This document shows, piece by piece, positions 45,809-55,224 of a stretch of DNA of 64,000 bases. The notes below the pieces were generated by a model that saw only the letters and a list, made by a program, of their open reading frames with translations, made no database searches and was not told the origin of the DNA. The DNA comes from Oceanisphaera psychrotolerans (lineage in GTDB: Bacteria > Pseudomonadota > Gammaproteobacteria > Enterobacterales > Aeromonadaceae): positions 1-64,000 of the forward strand of contig NZ_MDKE01000001.1 of the NCBI RefSeq assembly GCF_001870485.1. Direction: 5' to 3'. The translations under genes were made by a program, and so were the position numbers. Positions within the stretch are counted from its first letter, which is position 1; each line of letters starts with the position of its first letter.

Positions 45809-46807
45809 ATGAGCCTGGACATCGAACACATCATCGTACATTCCCTGTTTCTGGATGAGCAAGGACAGACCCAACTGGCCACCAGAGAGCAGGAGCTGGC
45901 CACGGGGCCGGCGGTCAACCAATTGATGGGCGAGCTGCACCATATCTACAACACCAAGGCCGGCAAGGTGTTCGGTTATTTCAATGAAGACGACAGCGGC
46001 TTTCGAGATCTGGTGCGGCGAGTGGAGGATCAAAGCCTGACCTTTGCCGCCTTTACCCATCAGGCGGCCGAACGGTTGCTGGCCGAGCTGAACCGGCTGG
46101 ACATGAGCGAGCAGGGCGTGTTGCTGTTTGTACGCTATCAATGGCTGGGGGCGCATTATCTGCTGATCGCCCTGCTGGACAACAAGGACAGCGTCACGGT
46201 CACCGAAAAGCTGGAAGTCAGCCATGCCAGCTACCTGGATCTGGGCAAGATGCAGCTGGCTGCCCGCCTGGATCTGACCGAGCTGCAGAGCCGCCCCGAC
46301 TCCCACCGTTATTTCTCGTTCATCAAGGGCCGGGCCGGACGCAAGGTGTCGGACTTCTTCCTGAATTTTCTGTCCTGTGTCGAAGGCATGGATCCCAAGG
46401 CCCAGAGCCAGGGCCTGCTGAAGGCGGTGGACGAATTCTGTGAATCCCGTCAGCTCAGTCAGGAAGAGAAGCTGGAGAGCAAGGCGCTGGTCAGCAAGTA
46501 TTGCCGCGAGCAACTGAAAGAAGGTGAGGAGCTGGAACTGCGCGAGCTGTCGGCGGAGCTGGGTACCGATGACGATCTGGACTTCTATCAGTTTGTCAGC
46601 GAGGAATACCAGCTGGAAGACAAGTTTCCGGTGGACAGATCCGCCCTCAAGGGACTGACCAAATACGTTGGTTCCGGTGGCGGCCTGACCATCAGCTTCG
46701 ATCAGAAGCTGCTGGGCGAGCGGATTCAGTATGACGCCGCCACCGATACCCTCACCATCAAGGGCACCCCGCCCAACCTTAAAGCGCAACTAAAAGGCGG
46801 GGAATAG
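45809..46807 (+). CDS. yejK: Nucleoid-associated protein YejK (NdpA)
   Basis: A 332-residue nucleoid-associated protein, close to the E. coli length (335). Conserved segments include GYFNEDDSGFRDLVRR, FFLNFLSCVEGMDPKAQSQ and the C-terminal GGGLTISFDQKLLG. Family members bind DNA and interact with topoisomerases. It diverges from yejL-yejM. The stop codon lies inside a GGGAATA repeat that forms a perfect 12-bp inverted repeat with the sequence just after. Confidence 0.95.
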   Translation: MSLDIEHIIVHSLFLDEQGQTQLATREQELATGPAVNQLMGELHHIYNTKAGKVFGYFNEDDSGFRDLVRRVEDQSLTFAAFTHQAAERLLAELNRLDMSEQGVLLFVRYQWLGAHYLLIALLDNKDSVTVTEKLEVSHASYLDLGKMQLAARLDLTELQSRPDSHRYFSFIKGRAGRKVSDFFLNFLSCVEGMDPKAQSQGLLKAVDEFCESRQLSQEEKLESKALVSKYCREQLKEGEELELRELSAELGTDDDLDFYQFVSEEYQLEDKFPVDRSALKGLTKYVGSGGGLTISFDQKLLGERIQYDAATDTLTIKGTPPNLKAQLKGGE

Positions 46808-46850
46808 GGAGCAGGGAATGGGGAATCCCTATTCTCCACTCCCTATTCCC
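46800..46850. repeat. GGGAATA-type inverted repeat overlapping the yejK stop
   Basis: GGGAATAGGGAG (46800-46811) and CTCCCTATTCCC (46839-46850) are perfect reverse complements; further GGGAATG/ATTCTCC units lie between. It can act as a hairpin between the convergent yejK and ahpF genes. Confidence 0.7.
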
Positions 46851-46856
46851 TCGGTT

Positions 46857-48398
46857 TTAACTTCGGATCAGGTGATCGAAGGCACTCAGGGCGGCGGTGG
46901 CGCCGGCACCCATCGAGATGATGATCTGCTTGTAGGGCACAGTGGTGGCGTCGCCGGCGGCAAAGACCCCGTTCATCGAGGTGGCGCCTCTGGTGTCGAT
47001 CATCACCTCGCCGAAGCGGGTCAGCTCCACTTCCGAGCCCTTGAGGAACTCGGTGTTGGGCACCAGGCCTATCTGTACGAAGATGCCGGCCAGCTCCAGC
47101 AGTCTGCTGTCACCACTGACCCGGTCGGTGTACTTCATGCCGGTCACCTTGCTGCCGTCGCCGACCACCTCGGTGGTCTGGGCGTTGGTGATGATCTCGA
47201 TGTTGCCCATTGCACGCGCCTTGCGTTGCAGTACCTCGTCGGCGCGCAGGGTATCGGCGAATTCCAGTACGGTCACATGCTCGACGATGCCGGCCAGATC
47301 GATGGCGGCCTCGATACCGGAGTTACCGCCACCGACGACCGCGACTCTCTTGCCCTTGAAGAAGGGACCATCGCAGTGCGGGCAGTAGGCCACGCCCCTG
47401 GTGCGGTATTCGGCTTCGCCCGGTACGTTCAGCTCGCGCCAGCGGGCACCGGTGGCCAGGATCACGGACCGGCTTTTCAGGGTGGCGCCACTAGCTAACG
47501 GGACCTCCAGCAGCTCACCTTTGCCGATACCGGCGGCACGCTGATCGGTAATGATGTCGACCCCGTATTCTTTTACATGCTGTTCCAGGCTGGCGGCCAG
47601 CTTGGGGCCTTCGGTATAGGGTACCGAAATGAAGTTCTCGATACCGACGGTGTCCATCACCTGACCACCGAAGCGCTCGGCAACCAGGCCGGTACGAATG
47701 CCCTTGCGGGCCGCGTAGATGGCGGCGGCGGCGCCGGCGGGACCACCGCCTACTACCAGTACATCGTAGGGGGCCTTTTCGTTGAGAGCAGCGGCCTTGC
47801 GCTCGGCGGCGCCGGTGTCGAGCTTGCCGACGATCTCTTCCAGGCTCATGCGGCCCTGTCCGAAATGCTCACCATTGAGGTATACGGAAGGCACGGCCAT
47901 CACCTGACGCTCGTTGACCTCGTCCTGGAACAGGGCGCCATCGATCATCACATGGCTGATGTTCGGGTTAAGGGTCGCCATCAGGTTCAGCGCCTGTACC
48001 ACGTCCGGGCAGTTCTGGCAGGACAGGGAAATATAGGTTTCAAAATGGTACTGGCCTTCGAGGTTGCGGATCTGTTCCTGCAATTCGGGGGCGGCCTTGG
48101 ACGGATGACCGCCGGCCTGCAACAAAGCCAGTACCAGAGAGGTAAATTCGTGGCCCATGGGGATGCCGGCGAAGCTGACCCGTGGCGTCTGCCCGACGGG
48201 GCCGATGCTCATGCTGGGAGTGCGGCTGGCTGGGGCTTCCTCGAGTTCTACCTTGCCGGAAAGCGCACTGATTTCGGTGGCCAGTTCCAGCAGTTCTCTG
48301 GATTTGGGGCTGTTATCACCGGACACGCTGACTGCTACCGGCGAAACGATATTCTGCAGATAGGTGTCCAGTTGTTTTTTCAGATTGATATCTAACAT
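46857..48398 (-). CDS. ahpF: Alkyl hydroperoxide reductase subunit F
   Basis: A 513-residue flavoprotein that passes electrons from NADH to AhpC. An N-terminal double-thioredoxin-like domain carries SCQNC (about residue 129); a FAD-binding domain begins at [21 protein letters not shown] (about 213); the reactive pair is CPHC in [16 protein letters not shown] (about 343); and the second nucleotide loop is [15 protein letters not shown]. The ATG at 48398 starts the conserved [11 protein letters not shown] hairpin lies between ahpC and ahpF, likely lowering ahpF levels. Confidence 0.96.
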   Translation of the reverse strand: MLDINLKKQLDTYLQNIVSPVAVSVSGDNSPKSRELLELATEISALSGKVELEEAPASRTPSMSIGPVGQTPRVSFAGIPMGHEFTSLVLALLQAGGHPSKAAPELQEQIRNLEGQYHFETYISLSCQNCPDVVQALNLMATLNPNISHVMIDGALFQDEVNERQVMAVPSVYLNGEHFGQGRMSLEEIVGKLDTGAAERKAAALNEKAPYDVLVVGGGPAGAAAAIYAARKGIRTGLVAERFGGQVMDTVGIENFISVPYTEGPKLAASLEQHVKEYGVDIITDQRAAGIGKGELLEVPLASGATLKSRSVILATGARWRELNVPGEAEYRTRGVAYCPHCDGPFFKGKRVAVVGGGNSGIEAAIDLAGIVEHVTVLEFADTLRADEVLQRKARAMGNIEIITNAQTTEVVGDGSKVTGMKYTDRVSGDSRLLELAGIFVQIGLVPNTEFLKGSEVELTRFGEVMIDTRGATSMNGVFAAGDATTVPYKQIIISMGAGATAALSAFDHLIRS

Positions 48399-48429
48399 GA
48401 TCGTGTCCTGTGCTGAATTTTGGGTATAA

Positions 48430-48480
48430 AAAACCCGGCCCGCCAACCGGATGACACAGCATCGCAGCGGACCGGGGTTT
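48430..48480 (-). terminator. Intercistronic attenuator-like hairpin between ahpC and ahpF
   Basis: On the minus strand AAACCCCGGTCCGC pairs with GCGGGCCGGGTTTTTT around a loop of about 22 bases, ending in a six-T run. It is probably a leaky terminator giving more ahpC than ahpF. Confidence 0.6.
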
Positions 48481-48492
48481 GGATGTCGGGTC

Positions 48493-49059
48493 TTAGATTT
48501 TGCCGACCAGGTCCAGTGAGGGGGCCAGTGTCGCTTCGCCTTCCTGCCATTTGGCAGGGCAGACTTCACCCGGATGAGCGGCCACGTACTGGGCTGCCTT
48601 GATCTTGCGCACCAGGTCGGAAGCGTTGCGACCGATACCTTCGGCGGTCACTTCGATGGCCTGGATCACGCCCTGAGGGTCGATGATGAAGGTGGCCCGA
48701 TCGGCCAGGCCCTGTCCTTCCCGCATCACGCCGAAGTTGTTGGTGATGGTGCCGGTCTGGTCGCCCACCATGTAGTACTGGATCTTGCCGATGGTGTCGG
48801 AGCTGTCGTGCCAGGCCTTGTGGGTGAAATGGGTGTCGGTGGATACCGAGAACACTTCCACGCCCATGTGCTGCAGCTCGGCGTAATGGTCGGCCAGATC
48901 GCCCAGCTCGGTGGGACAGACAAAGGTAAAGTCGGCCGGGTAGAAGAACACCACTGACCACTTGCCTTTCAGGTCGGCCTCGGTGACTTCGACGAACTTA
49001 CCCTGATGATAAGCCTGGGCGGTGAAGGGTTTGATTTCGGTGTTGATAGCAACAGACAT
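48493..49059 (-). CDS. ahpC: Alkyl hydroperoxide reductase subunit C (peroxiredoxin)
   Basis: A 188-residue typical 2-Cys peroxiredoxin reducing H2O2 and organic peroxides. The peroxidatic C48 is in [14 protein letters not shown] and the resolving cysteine near 167 in [11 protein letters not shown]. Length equals E. coli AhpC (187). It is followed by ahpF and preceded by an OxyR operator and promoter. Confidence 0.97.
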   Translation of the reverse strand: MSVAINTEIKPFTAQAYHQGKFVEVTEADLKGKWSVVFFYPADFTFVCPTELGDLADHYAELQHMGVEVFSVSTDTHFTHKAWHDSSDTIGKIQYYMVGDQTGTITNNFGVMREGQGLADRATFIIDPQGVIQAIEVTAEGIGRNASDLVRKIKAAQYVAAHPGEVCPAKWQEGEATLAPSLDLVGKI

Positions 49060-49869
49060 GTTGGCTCCTTGATTTCATGATTGGGTGTGTCTTGCGAACG
49101 AGGTCCATAGTAGTTGGGCCGGTTTGATTAGTGAAATGATTGGTTTCTATTGTTTTGATAGTTAAAAACTATCTATTTTTTTCTGTCCGGCCTCGTCACG
49201 ATCCACCCTCTGATCAGCCCCCGATGAAGAGGAGCACCGCCTGTTGTTCCGACAAATAACGGCATGGGGAAAATGATAAAACAACGACAAACCGGCATCG
49301 CCTGGTATCCGAGTTGTGATGGGCTCTGATTTTTTTGCAGTTGCAAAATAAAGTGGGGATGACCGCCGACAGCTCGGTGCAGTACCGCCCTGTTAACATT
49401 TGATCCGGGAAGAAATGAATTTAAAAACCTTTTAGTTATATCAAGACTATTTGTTTTTAGTGAATTTAATTTACGTAACTAAGTTACGAATCAAGGTGTA
49501 TTGGTCCAATGGTGAAGACCTTGTTGATCCAGCGTTGTAGAGGGTTATGGCTTTAATACTTTAGTTTTAAGTCTTTTTACTTGTGTGACTTATGTTGTGT
49601 TTTTGTGAAATTAGAACTTGATCTTATGTTTTTTTTTGAGCAAGTTAATAGCCGTACCGCAACGCAGAACAAACGGAAACGAAATACGGGGCAGCGAGTC
49701 AATGCAAGTCCTGCATCAATAAATAGAAAAGTCTGATTGCGGAGCAAAACGATAAAAGCCACTGCTCAACACCGGCAACATGGGTTGCTGTTATCCGGTT
49801 CGCTGGTGTGACAGGGAAGTGAAAAGGCTCAGACACGAGAGCCTCAACCGACAGAACAGGACCGAGACC
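49060..49869. other. Long AT-rich divergent region between ahpC and aceA
   Basis: About 810 bp with no supported gene. The ahpC end holds the OxyR operator. The middle part (about 49390-49660) is strikingly AT-rich. Two palindromes stand out: TTTTGCA GT TGCAAAA (49333-49348) and CGTAACT A AGTTACG (49474-49488). A nine-T run lies near 49630. These look like regulator sites for aceA, but no factor could be assigned. A leftward 61-codon open frame in this stretch has no ribosome site or family resemblance. Confidence 0.5.
49107..49172 (-). promoter_or_regulatory. OxyR operator and ahpC promoter
   Basis: On the minus strand ATAG-N7-CTAT at 49172-49158 matches the OxyR half-site exactly. Seven bases later a second, degenerate copy, ATAG-N7-TCAT, spans 49150-49136; the 7-bp spacing is that of tetrameric oxidised OxyR. 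Directly downstream, TTCACT (49135-49130) and TACTAT (49112-49107) are spaced by 17 bp, a sigma-70 promoter placed for activation. Confidence 0.75.
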
Positions 49870-51468
49870 ATGCCATACGCAAGCGAAGTTGATGCACTCA
49901 CCTCTTTGATCAAGCAAAATCCGACCTGGAGCGCCATTAAGCCGGAGCATGCCGCCCGTATGCGTGCCCAGAACAAGTTCAAGACCGGACTGGATATTGC
50001 AAAGTTCACCGCGAAAATCATGCGCGAAGACATGGCCAACTACGACAAGGACAGCTCACAGTACACCCAGTCGCTCGGCTGCTGGCACGGCTTTATCGGT
50101 CAGCAGAAGCTGATCTCCATCAAGAAGCATTTTGGCAGCACCAAGCGTCGTTACCTGTATCTGTCCGGCTGGATGGTGGCGGCCCTGCGCTCCGAGTTCG
50201 GCCCGCTGCCGGATCAGTCCATGCATGAGAAAACCGCGGTTTCCGGCCTGATTGAAGAGCTGTATACCTTCCTGCGACAGGCCGACTCCTGGGAGCTGAA
50301 CCATCTGTTCCGTGCCCTCGAGGAAGCCCAGCAGGTGGGCGACAGCGCCAAGGTCAAGGACATCGAAGCCCAGATTGACAACCATGAAACCCATATCGTG
50401 CCGATTATCGCCGATATCGACGCCGGTTTCGGCAATGCCGAGGCGACCTACCTGCTGGCCAAACAGATGATTGAAGCCGGCGCCTGCTGTATCCAGATCG
50501 AAAACCAGGTGTCCGACGAGAAGCAGTGCGGCCACCAGGACGGTAAAGTGACCGTGCCTCACGCCGACTTCCTCGCCAAGATCAATGCGGTACGTCTGGC
50601 CTTTCTCGAGCTGGGGGTGGACGATGGTGTCATCGTGGCCCGTACCGACTCCCTCGGCGCTGGCCTGACCAAGCAGATTGCAGTTACCAATGAGCCGGGT
50701 GATCTGGGTGACCAGTACAACAGTTTCATCGACGGCGACGTGATCGAAAGTGCCGACGACATCAACAACGGCGACGTGGTCATCAAGCAGAACGGCAAGC
50801 TGGTCAAGCCCAAGCGCCTGGCGTCCGGTCTGTTCTGTTTCAAGGAAGGCACCGGTGAAGATCGGGTAGTGATGGACTGCATCGCCAGCCTGCAAAACGG
50901 CGCCGATATGTTGTGGATTGAAACCGAGAAGCCCCATGTGGGTCAGATCGCCGGCATGGTCAACCGCATTCGCGAAGTGGTGCCCAATGCCAAGCTGGTG
51001 TACAACAACAGCCCGTCCTTCAACTGGACCCTGAACTTCCGTCAGCAGGTATTCGATGCGTGGGCTTCAGAGGGCAAGGACGTATCCGGTTATGACCGCA
51101 ACCGGCTGATGAGTGCCGACTACGACACCACCGAGCTGGCCAGGCTGGCCGATCAGTGGACCGCCAACTTCCAGCGCGACGCCGCCCGTGAAGCCGGTAT
51201 CTTCCACCACCTGATCACGTTGCCGACCTACCACACCGCGGCCCTGTCTACCGACAACCTGGCCAAGGGCTACTTCGGCGAGGAGGGCATGCTGGCCTAT
51301 GTGGCCGGGGTTCAGCGCAAGGAAATCCGCCAGGGTATTGCCACCGTCAAGCATCAGGACATGGCCGGTTCCAATATCGGCGATGATCACAAGGAGTTCT
51401 TCGCCGGGGAAGCGGCGCTGAAGGCCGGTGGTAAAGACAACACCATGGGGCAGTTCGAGAATATCTGA
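49870..51468 (+). CDS. aceA: Isocitrate lyase (long, Pseudomonas-type)
   Basis: A 532-residue enzyme of the glyoxylate shunt, cleaving isocitrate to glyoxylate and succinate. The active-site motif is KQCGH (about residue 217); other hallmarks are IADIDAGFGNAEATYLLAK and YNNSPSFNWTLNF. The length matches the long Pseudomonas/Vibrio class rather than the 434-residue E. coli enzyme. The ATG at 49870 (MPYASEVDAL) follows AGGA; the frame is open upstream to 49780 without support. No malate synthase gene lies adjacent. A terminator follows. Confidence 0.96.
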   Translation: MPYASEVDALTSLIKQNPTWSAIKPEHAARMRAQNKFKTGLDIAKFTAKIMREDMANYDKDSSQYTQSLGCWHGFIGQQKLISIKKHFGSTKRRYLYLSGWMVAALRSEFGPLPDQSMHEKTAVSGLIEELYTFLRQADSWELNHLFRALEEAQQVGDSAKVKDIEAQIDNHETHIVPIIADIDAGFGNAEATYLLAKQMIEAGACCIQIENQVSDEKQCGHQDGKVTVPHADFLAKINAVRLAFLELGVDDGVIVARTDSLGAGLTKQIAVTNEPGDLGDQYNSFIDGDVIESADDINNGDVVIKQNGKLVKPKRLASGLFCFKEGTGEDRVVMDCIASLQNGADMLWIETEKPHVGQIAGMVNRIREVVPNAKLVYNNSPSFNWTLNFRQQVFDAWASEGKDVSGYDRNRLMSADYDTTELARLADQWTANFQRDAAREAGIFHHLITLPTYHTAALSTDNLAKGYFGEEGMLAYVAGVQRKEIRQGIATVKHQDMAGSNIGDDHKEFFAGEAALKAGGKDNTMGQFENI

Positions 51469-51526
51469 TATTGCTCAACAGGTTGAAAGCATAAAAATAA
51501 TACTAACTAGGTCCATCTCGTATTTT

Positions 51527-51552
51527 GGCAGCCCCAGGGCTGCCATTTTTTT
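51527..51552 (+). terminator. Rho-independent terminator of aceA
   Basis: Perfect 8-bp stem GGCAGCCC (51527-51534) / GGGCTGCC (51537-51544) followed by ATTTTTTT. Confidence 0.88.
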
Positions 51553-51676
51553 ATGTCTTTGACCCGTAGAAGGGGTCAACGGGTCACGCTGGAGCATCAA
51601 AGAGGACAAGAGCCCGCTTCCCCGGCCTCGACCGGTAACGGCGAGCCTGCTCACTCCCGGCAGCTTGTTAACCAGG

Positions 51677-51685
51677 TGTTATAAT
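51677..51685 (+). promoter_or_regulatory. Extended -10 promoter of the bkd operon
   Basis: TGTTATAAT (51677-51685) is a perfect extended -10 element (TGn-TATAAT) about 80 bp before the bkdA1 start. No good -35 is present at 17 bp, which fits extended -10 promoters and suggests activator input. Confidence 0.55.
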
Positions 51686-51766
51686 TGGCGTCATGTCAAG
51701 CGGCCATGGGGATGCCGGTCTGGCCTCGTTTACAGCATCCTCCGGTCAATGAGGGGGAGTGACGCC

Positions 51767-52950
51767 ATGACCAACCCGAGCAATACCACCGCCTTCAGGG
51801 TGCACCAGGCTCAGTTTACCGGTGCTCAGGCACTCAGTATTCCCACCCTCAGCATTTTGCAGGAAGACGGCTCCCTTTTTGCGGGAGCCTCGCCGCCGGT
51901 ACTGGACAGAGAAACGGCATTGAAAATATACGAGAGCATGGTGTTTATTCGTATTCTGGATGAACGCATGCTGGCGGCCCAGCGTCAGGGCCGGCTCAGC
52001 TTCTATATGCAATGCCTGGGTGAGGAGGCGAGTACCGTGGCCAGTGCCGCCGCTCTGGACCGGAAGGACATGATCATGGCCCAGTACCGGGAACAGGGGG
52101 CGTTGCACTATCGGGGTTTCAGCCTCAATCAGTTCATGAATCAGCTGTTGTCCAACGAACGGGATCTGGGCAAGGGCCGGCAGATGCCTGTGCACTATGG
52201 CAGTCGGGATCTTCACTTCATGACCATTTCCTCTCCGCTTGGTACCCAGATCCCTCAGGCCAGCGGCTATGCCTACGGCCAGAAACTGAGGGGAGAAAGC
52301 AACGTTACCCTCTGTTATTTCGGCGAAGGGGCGGCATCGGAAGGGGACTTTCATGCGGGCCTGAACATGGCGGCCGTGCTGCGGGCGCCGGTGATCTTTT
52401 TCTGCCGTAACAACGGTTATGCCATCTCGACCCCGGCCAATGAGCAGTTTATCGGTGACGGCATTGCCTGCCGGGCGGTGGGGTACGGCATGCAGGCGAT
52501 TCGGGTGGACGGTGCCGATGCGCTGGCGGTGTACGAGGCGACCCGGCTGGCCCGCAAGCTGGCGCTGGAGCAGCAGCAACCGGTACTGGTGGAAGCCATC
52601 GCCTATCGGCTGGGCGCTCACTCGTCTTCCGACGACCCCAGCGGTTATCGTTCCCGGGAAGAAGAAGAACGCTGGCGCAAGCAGGATCCCATCGCCCGCT
52701 ATCGTTTGTGGCTGCAGCATAAGGAGTGGCTGGACGAAGCATCCGATCAGATTGCGACCGATGCCCTGCGTCAGGAGGTGCTGGAGGCACTGAAAGCCGC
52801 CGAGCAGTTGCCCAAGCCTCATATCGATACCCTGATTGGCGATGTGTACGCCGAACCGACGCCGGCGTAAGCGAACAGCTCGAGCAGCTGAAAGCCCATA
52901 TTCGGCAATATCCGGATGCCTATCCGCTGACGGCGGGGAGGTTTGAATAA
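51767..52950 (+). CDS. bkdA1: Branched-chain 2-oxo acid dehydrogenase E1 alpha, frameshift near the end
   Basis: The thiamine-diphosphate-dependent alpha subunit of the complex that decarboxylates keto acids from leucine, isoleucine and valine. The thiamine motif runs from [19 protein letters not shown] to [10 protein letters not shown] (about residues 190-225), and the regulatory loop [15 protein letters not shown] (about 285), phosphorylated in the mammalian enzyme, is conserved. As read, the protein stops at 52870 after YAEPTPA. Adding one base near 52868 continues [18 protein letters not shown] and so on to 52950, overlapping the bkdA2 start (TAATG). The repaired length is about 394 residues. 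GGGGGAG precedes the ATG at 51767. Confidence 0.9.
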
Positions 52951-53926
52951 TGGCAGAAATGAATCTGTTGCAGGCCATCAACCAGGCGCTGGATCTGGCG
53001 ATGGCGCGAGACGAAGCGTGGTCTGCTTCGGCGAGGATGTCGGCCATTTCGGCGGGGTGTTTCGGGCCACCAGCAAGCTGCAGGACAAATACGGCAAACA
53101 GCGTTGCTTCAATACGCCCCTTACCGAACAGGGCATCATCGGTTTTGCCAATGGCATGGCGGCCCGGGGGCTGAAGCCGGTGGCCGAAATCCAGTTTGCC
53201 GATTATATCTACCCGGCGTTCGATCAAATCATCAACGAAACCGCCAAGTACCGCTATCGCTCCGGCAACCAGTTCGATGTGGGCGGCCTGGTGATCCGCA
53301 CCCCCTATGGTGGCGGCATCAGTGGCGGTCATTATCACAGCCAGTCCCCGGAGGCTTACTTTGCCCACACGGCGGGGCTGCGAGTGGTGATACCCCGGGA
53401 CCCGGCCCAGGCCAAGGGGCTGCTGCTGGCCGCCATCGCCAGCCCGGATCCGGTGTTGTTCATGGAACCCAAACGATTGTACCGGGCCGCCGTGGGGGAA
53501 GTGGATGAAGACTACTATGAATTGCCTCTGGGCGAGGCCGAGGTAGTGCAGCAGGGAACCGATATCACCGTGCTGGCCTGGGGCGCCCAGATGGAAGTGG
53601 CGGGCAGGGCGGTGGCCCTGGCCGAGCAGGACGGCATTTCCTGCGAGCTGGTCGACTTGCGCAGCATACTGCCCTGGGATGTGGAGCGGGTGGCCGAGTC
53701 GGTGTTGAAAACCGGTCGACTGGTGATCAGCCAGGAGGCACCGCTCACCGGCGGCTTTGCCGGAGAAATTGCGGCCACCATTCAGCAGCGCTGTTTTCTA
53801 TATCTGGAAAGCCCCATCACCCGGGTCTGCGGCCTGGATACACCCTATCCGCTGGCACTGGAAAAAGAATACATGGCGGATCATCTGAAGACTTACGCCG
53901 CCATAGTGCGCACGTTCAACTTTTGA
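52950..53926 (+). pseudogene. bkdA2: Branched-chain 2-oxo acid dehydrogenase E1 beta, one frameshift
   Basis: The beta subunit completes the thiamine-diphosphate site. The start [22 protein letters not shown] is canonical; near 53020 the frame slips, and one added base restores [20 protein letters not shown] and the rest to VRTFNF. The repaired protein has 325 residues, the standard family length. Key regions such as [36 protein letters not shown] and [16 protein letters not shown] are intact. As read the product would be only 74 residues, abolishing the complex; a sequencing error is more likely. It overlaps bkdA1 and precedes bkdB by nine bases. Confidence 0.9.
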
Positions 53927-53935
53927 GGGGGCGGC

Positions 53936-55222
53936 ATGAAGCAGGATTTTTATCTGCCGGATATCGGTGAAGGCATAGTGGAATGCGAGCTGGTGGAGTG
54001 GCTGGTGGAGGAAGGCGATCGGGTGGTCGAGGATCAGGCGATCTGCGATGTGATGACCGACAAGGCACTGGTGCAGATACCGGCAATGCACAGTGGCACT
54101 GTGACCCGGCTTTATATCGCGAGGGGCAAGATGGCCAGGGTACATGCGCCATTGTTCGAGATGGAAGTGGCAGGAGACGCCGATGCCGGGTCGGAACCGG
54201 AGATGGCGCAGCCGGTTGCGGTATCCGCACCGGCATCGAGACCCGAACCCGAATCAAAGGCCGAGCCGGTTCCGGTTTCCCGGCCTACCGAGCGTGAATC
54301 GCGTGAGCCGTCAATCGACCCGGCGTCGGCCGGGGCCAAGGCGGTGGCCAGTCCGGCGGTGCGCCGGCTGGCCCGGGAGCTGGAGCTGGATCTGAGCCGG
54401 ATCCCCGGCTCCGGCGACAAGGGGCGTATCTACAAGGAAGACATCGATGCCTATCTGGCAGAGCGGAAACAAGAAAAGGCGACCGGCACTCGTTCGGTCG
54501 ATCCGGAGCCGGGCGACGCGGAAGGGCACAGTGAACCGCTGACCGGCATTGCCGCCGCCATGGCCCGGCAGATGACGGCCTCGCTGGCCATTCCGCAATT
54601 TACCTTTTGTGACGAGCTGGCGCTGGGCGAGCTGCTGCGACTGAAAAAAAGGTTGAAGCCGGTGTTTTCGGAGGAGGACATCAAGCTCACCCTGCTGCCG
54701 TTTTTTATCAAGGCGCTGTCGCTGGCACTGCACGATTTTCCGTTATTCAACAGCCGGCTCAACCCCAAGGGTACCGGGGTCAGCTATCTGCCGGATCATC
54801 ATATCGGGGTGGCGGTGGATACCGACGCCGGCTTGCTGGTGCCGGTGCTGCGTCACTGTCAGCGACGCTCCTTGCTGGACATCGCCGCCGAGCTGGAACG
54901 ACTCACGGCGGCGGCGCGGGCCGGTCGGCTGGCCCCGGCCGAGCTGCAGGGCGCCACCATTACCCTGTCCAATATCGGTACCCTCGGTGGTGTGGTGTCT
55001 ACCCCGGTCGTCATGCCGCCGCAGGTGGCCATTGCCGCGCTGGGGCGCTGGCAGCGGCTGCCGCGCTTCAACGAGGCCGGTGAAGTGGTGGCACAGGAAC
55101 TGATGATGGTGTGCTGGTCGGCGGATCACCGTTTGATCGACGGCGCCACCCTGGCCCGCTTCAACCGGCGCTGGTACCGTTACCTGGAGCAACCGGAGCG
55201 GATGCTGGCCCAATTGAAATAA
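53936..55222 (+). CDS. bkdB: Dihydrolipoamide acyltransferase E2 of the branched-chain complex
   Basis: A 428-residue core protein. The lipoyl domain (1-78) carries its lysine in DVMTDKALVQIP; a Pro/Glu/Ser/Ala linker follows; the peripheral-subunit-binding domain (about 140-178) reads ASPAVRRLARELELDLSRIPGSGDKGR; a second linker leads to the catalytic domain (about 200-428) with active-site DHRLIDGA near the end. It passes the acyl group to CoA. No E3 gene follows, so a lipoamide dehydrogenase from elsewhere must serve. The next gene, a protein kinase, starts two bases after the stop. Confidence 0.95.
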   Translation: MKQDFYLPDIGEGIVECELVEWLVEEGDRVVEDQAICDVMTDKALVQIPAMHSGTVTRLYIARGKMARVHAPLFEMEVAGDADAGSEPEMAQPVAVSAPASRPEPESKAEPVPVSRPTERESREPSIDPASAGAKAVASPAVRRLARELELDLSRIPGSGDKGRIYKEDIDAYLAERKQEKATGTRSVDPEPGDAEGHSEPLTGIAAAMARQMTASLAIPQFTFCDELALGELLRLKKRLKPVFSEEDIKLTLLPFFIKALSLALHDFPLFNSRLNPKGTGVSYLPDHHIGVAVDTDAGLLVPVLRHCQRRSLLDIAAELERLTAAARAGRLAPAELQGATITLSNIGTLGGVVSTPVVMPPQVAIAALGRWQRLPRFNEAGEVVAQELMMVCWSADHRLIDGATLARFNRRWYRYLEQPERMLAQLK

Positions 55223-55224
55223 TA

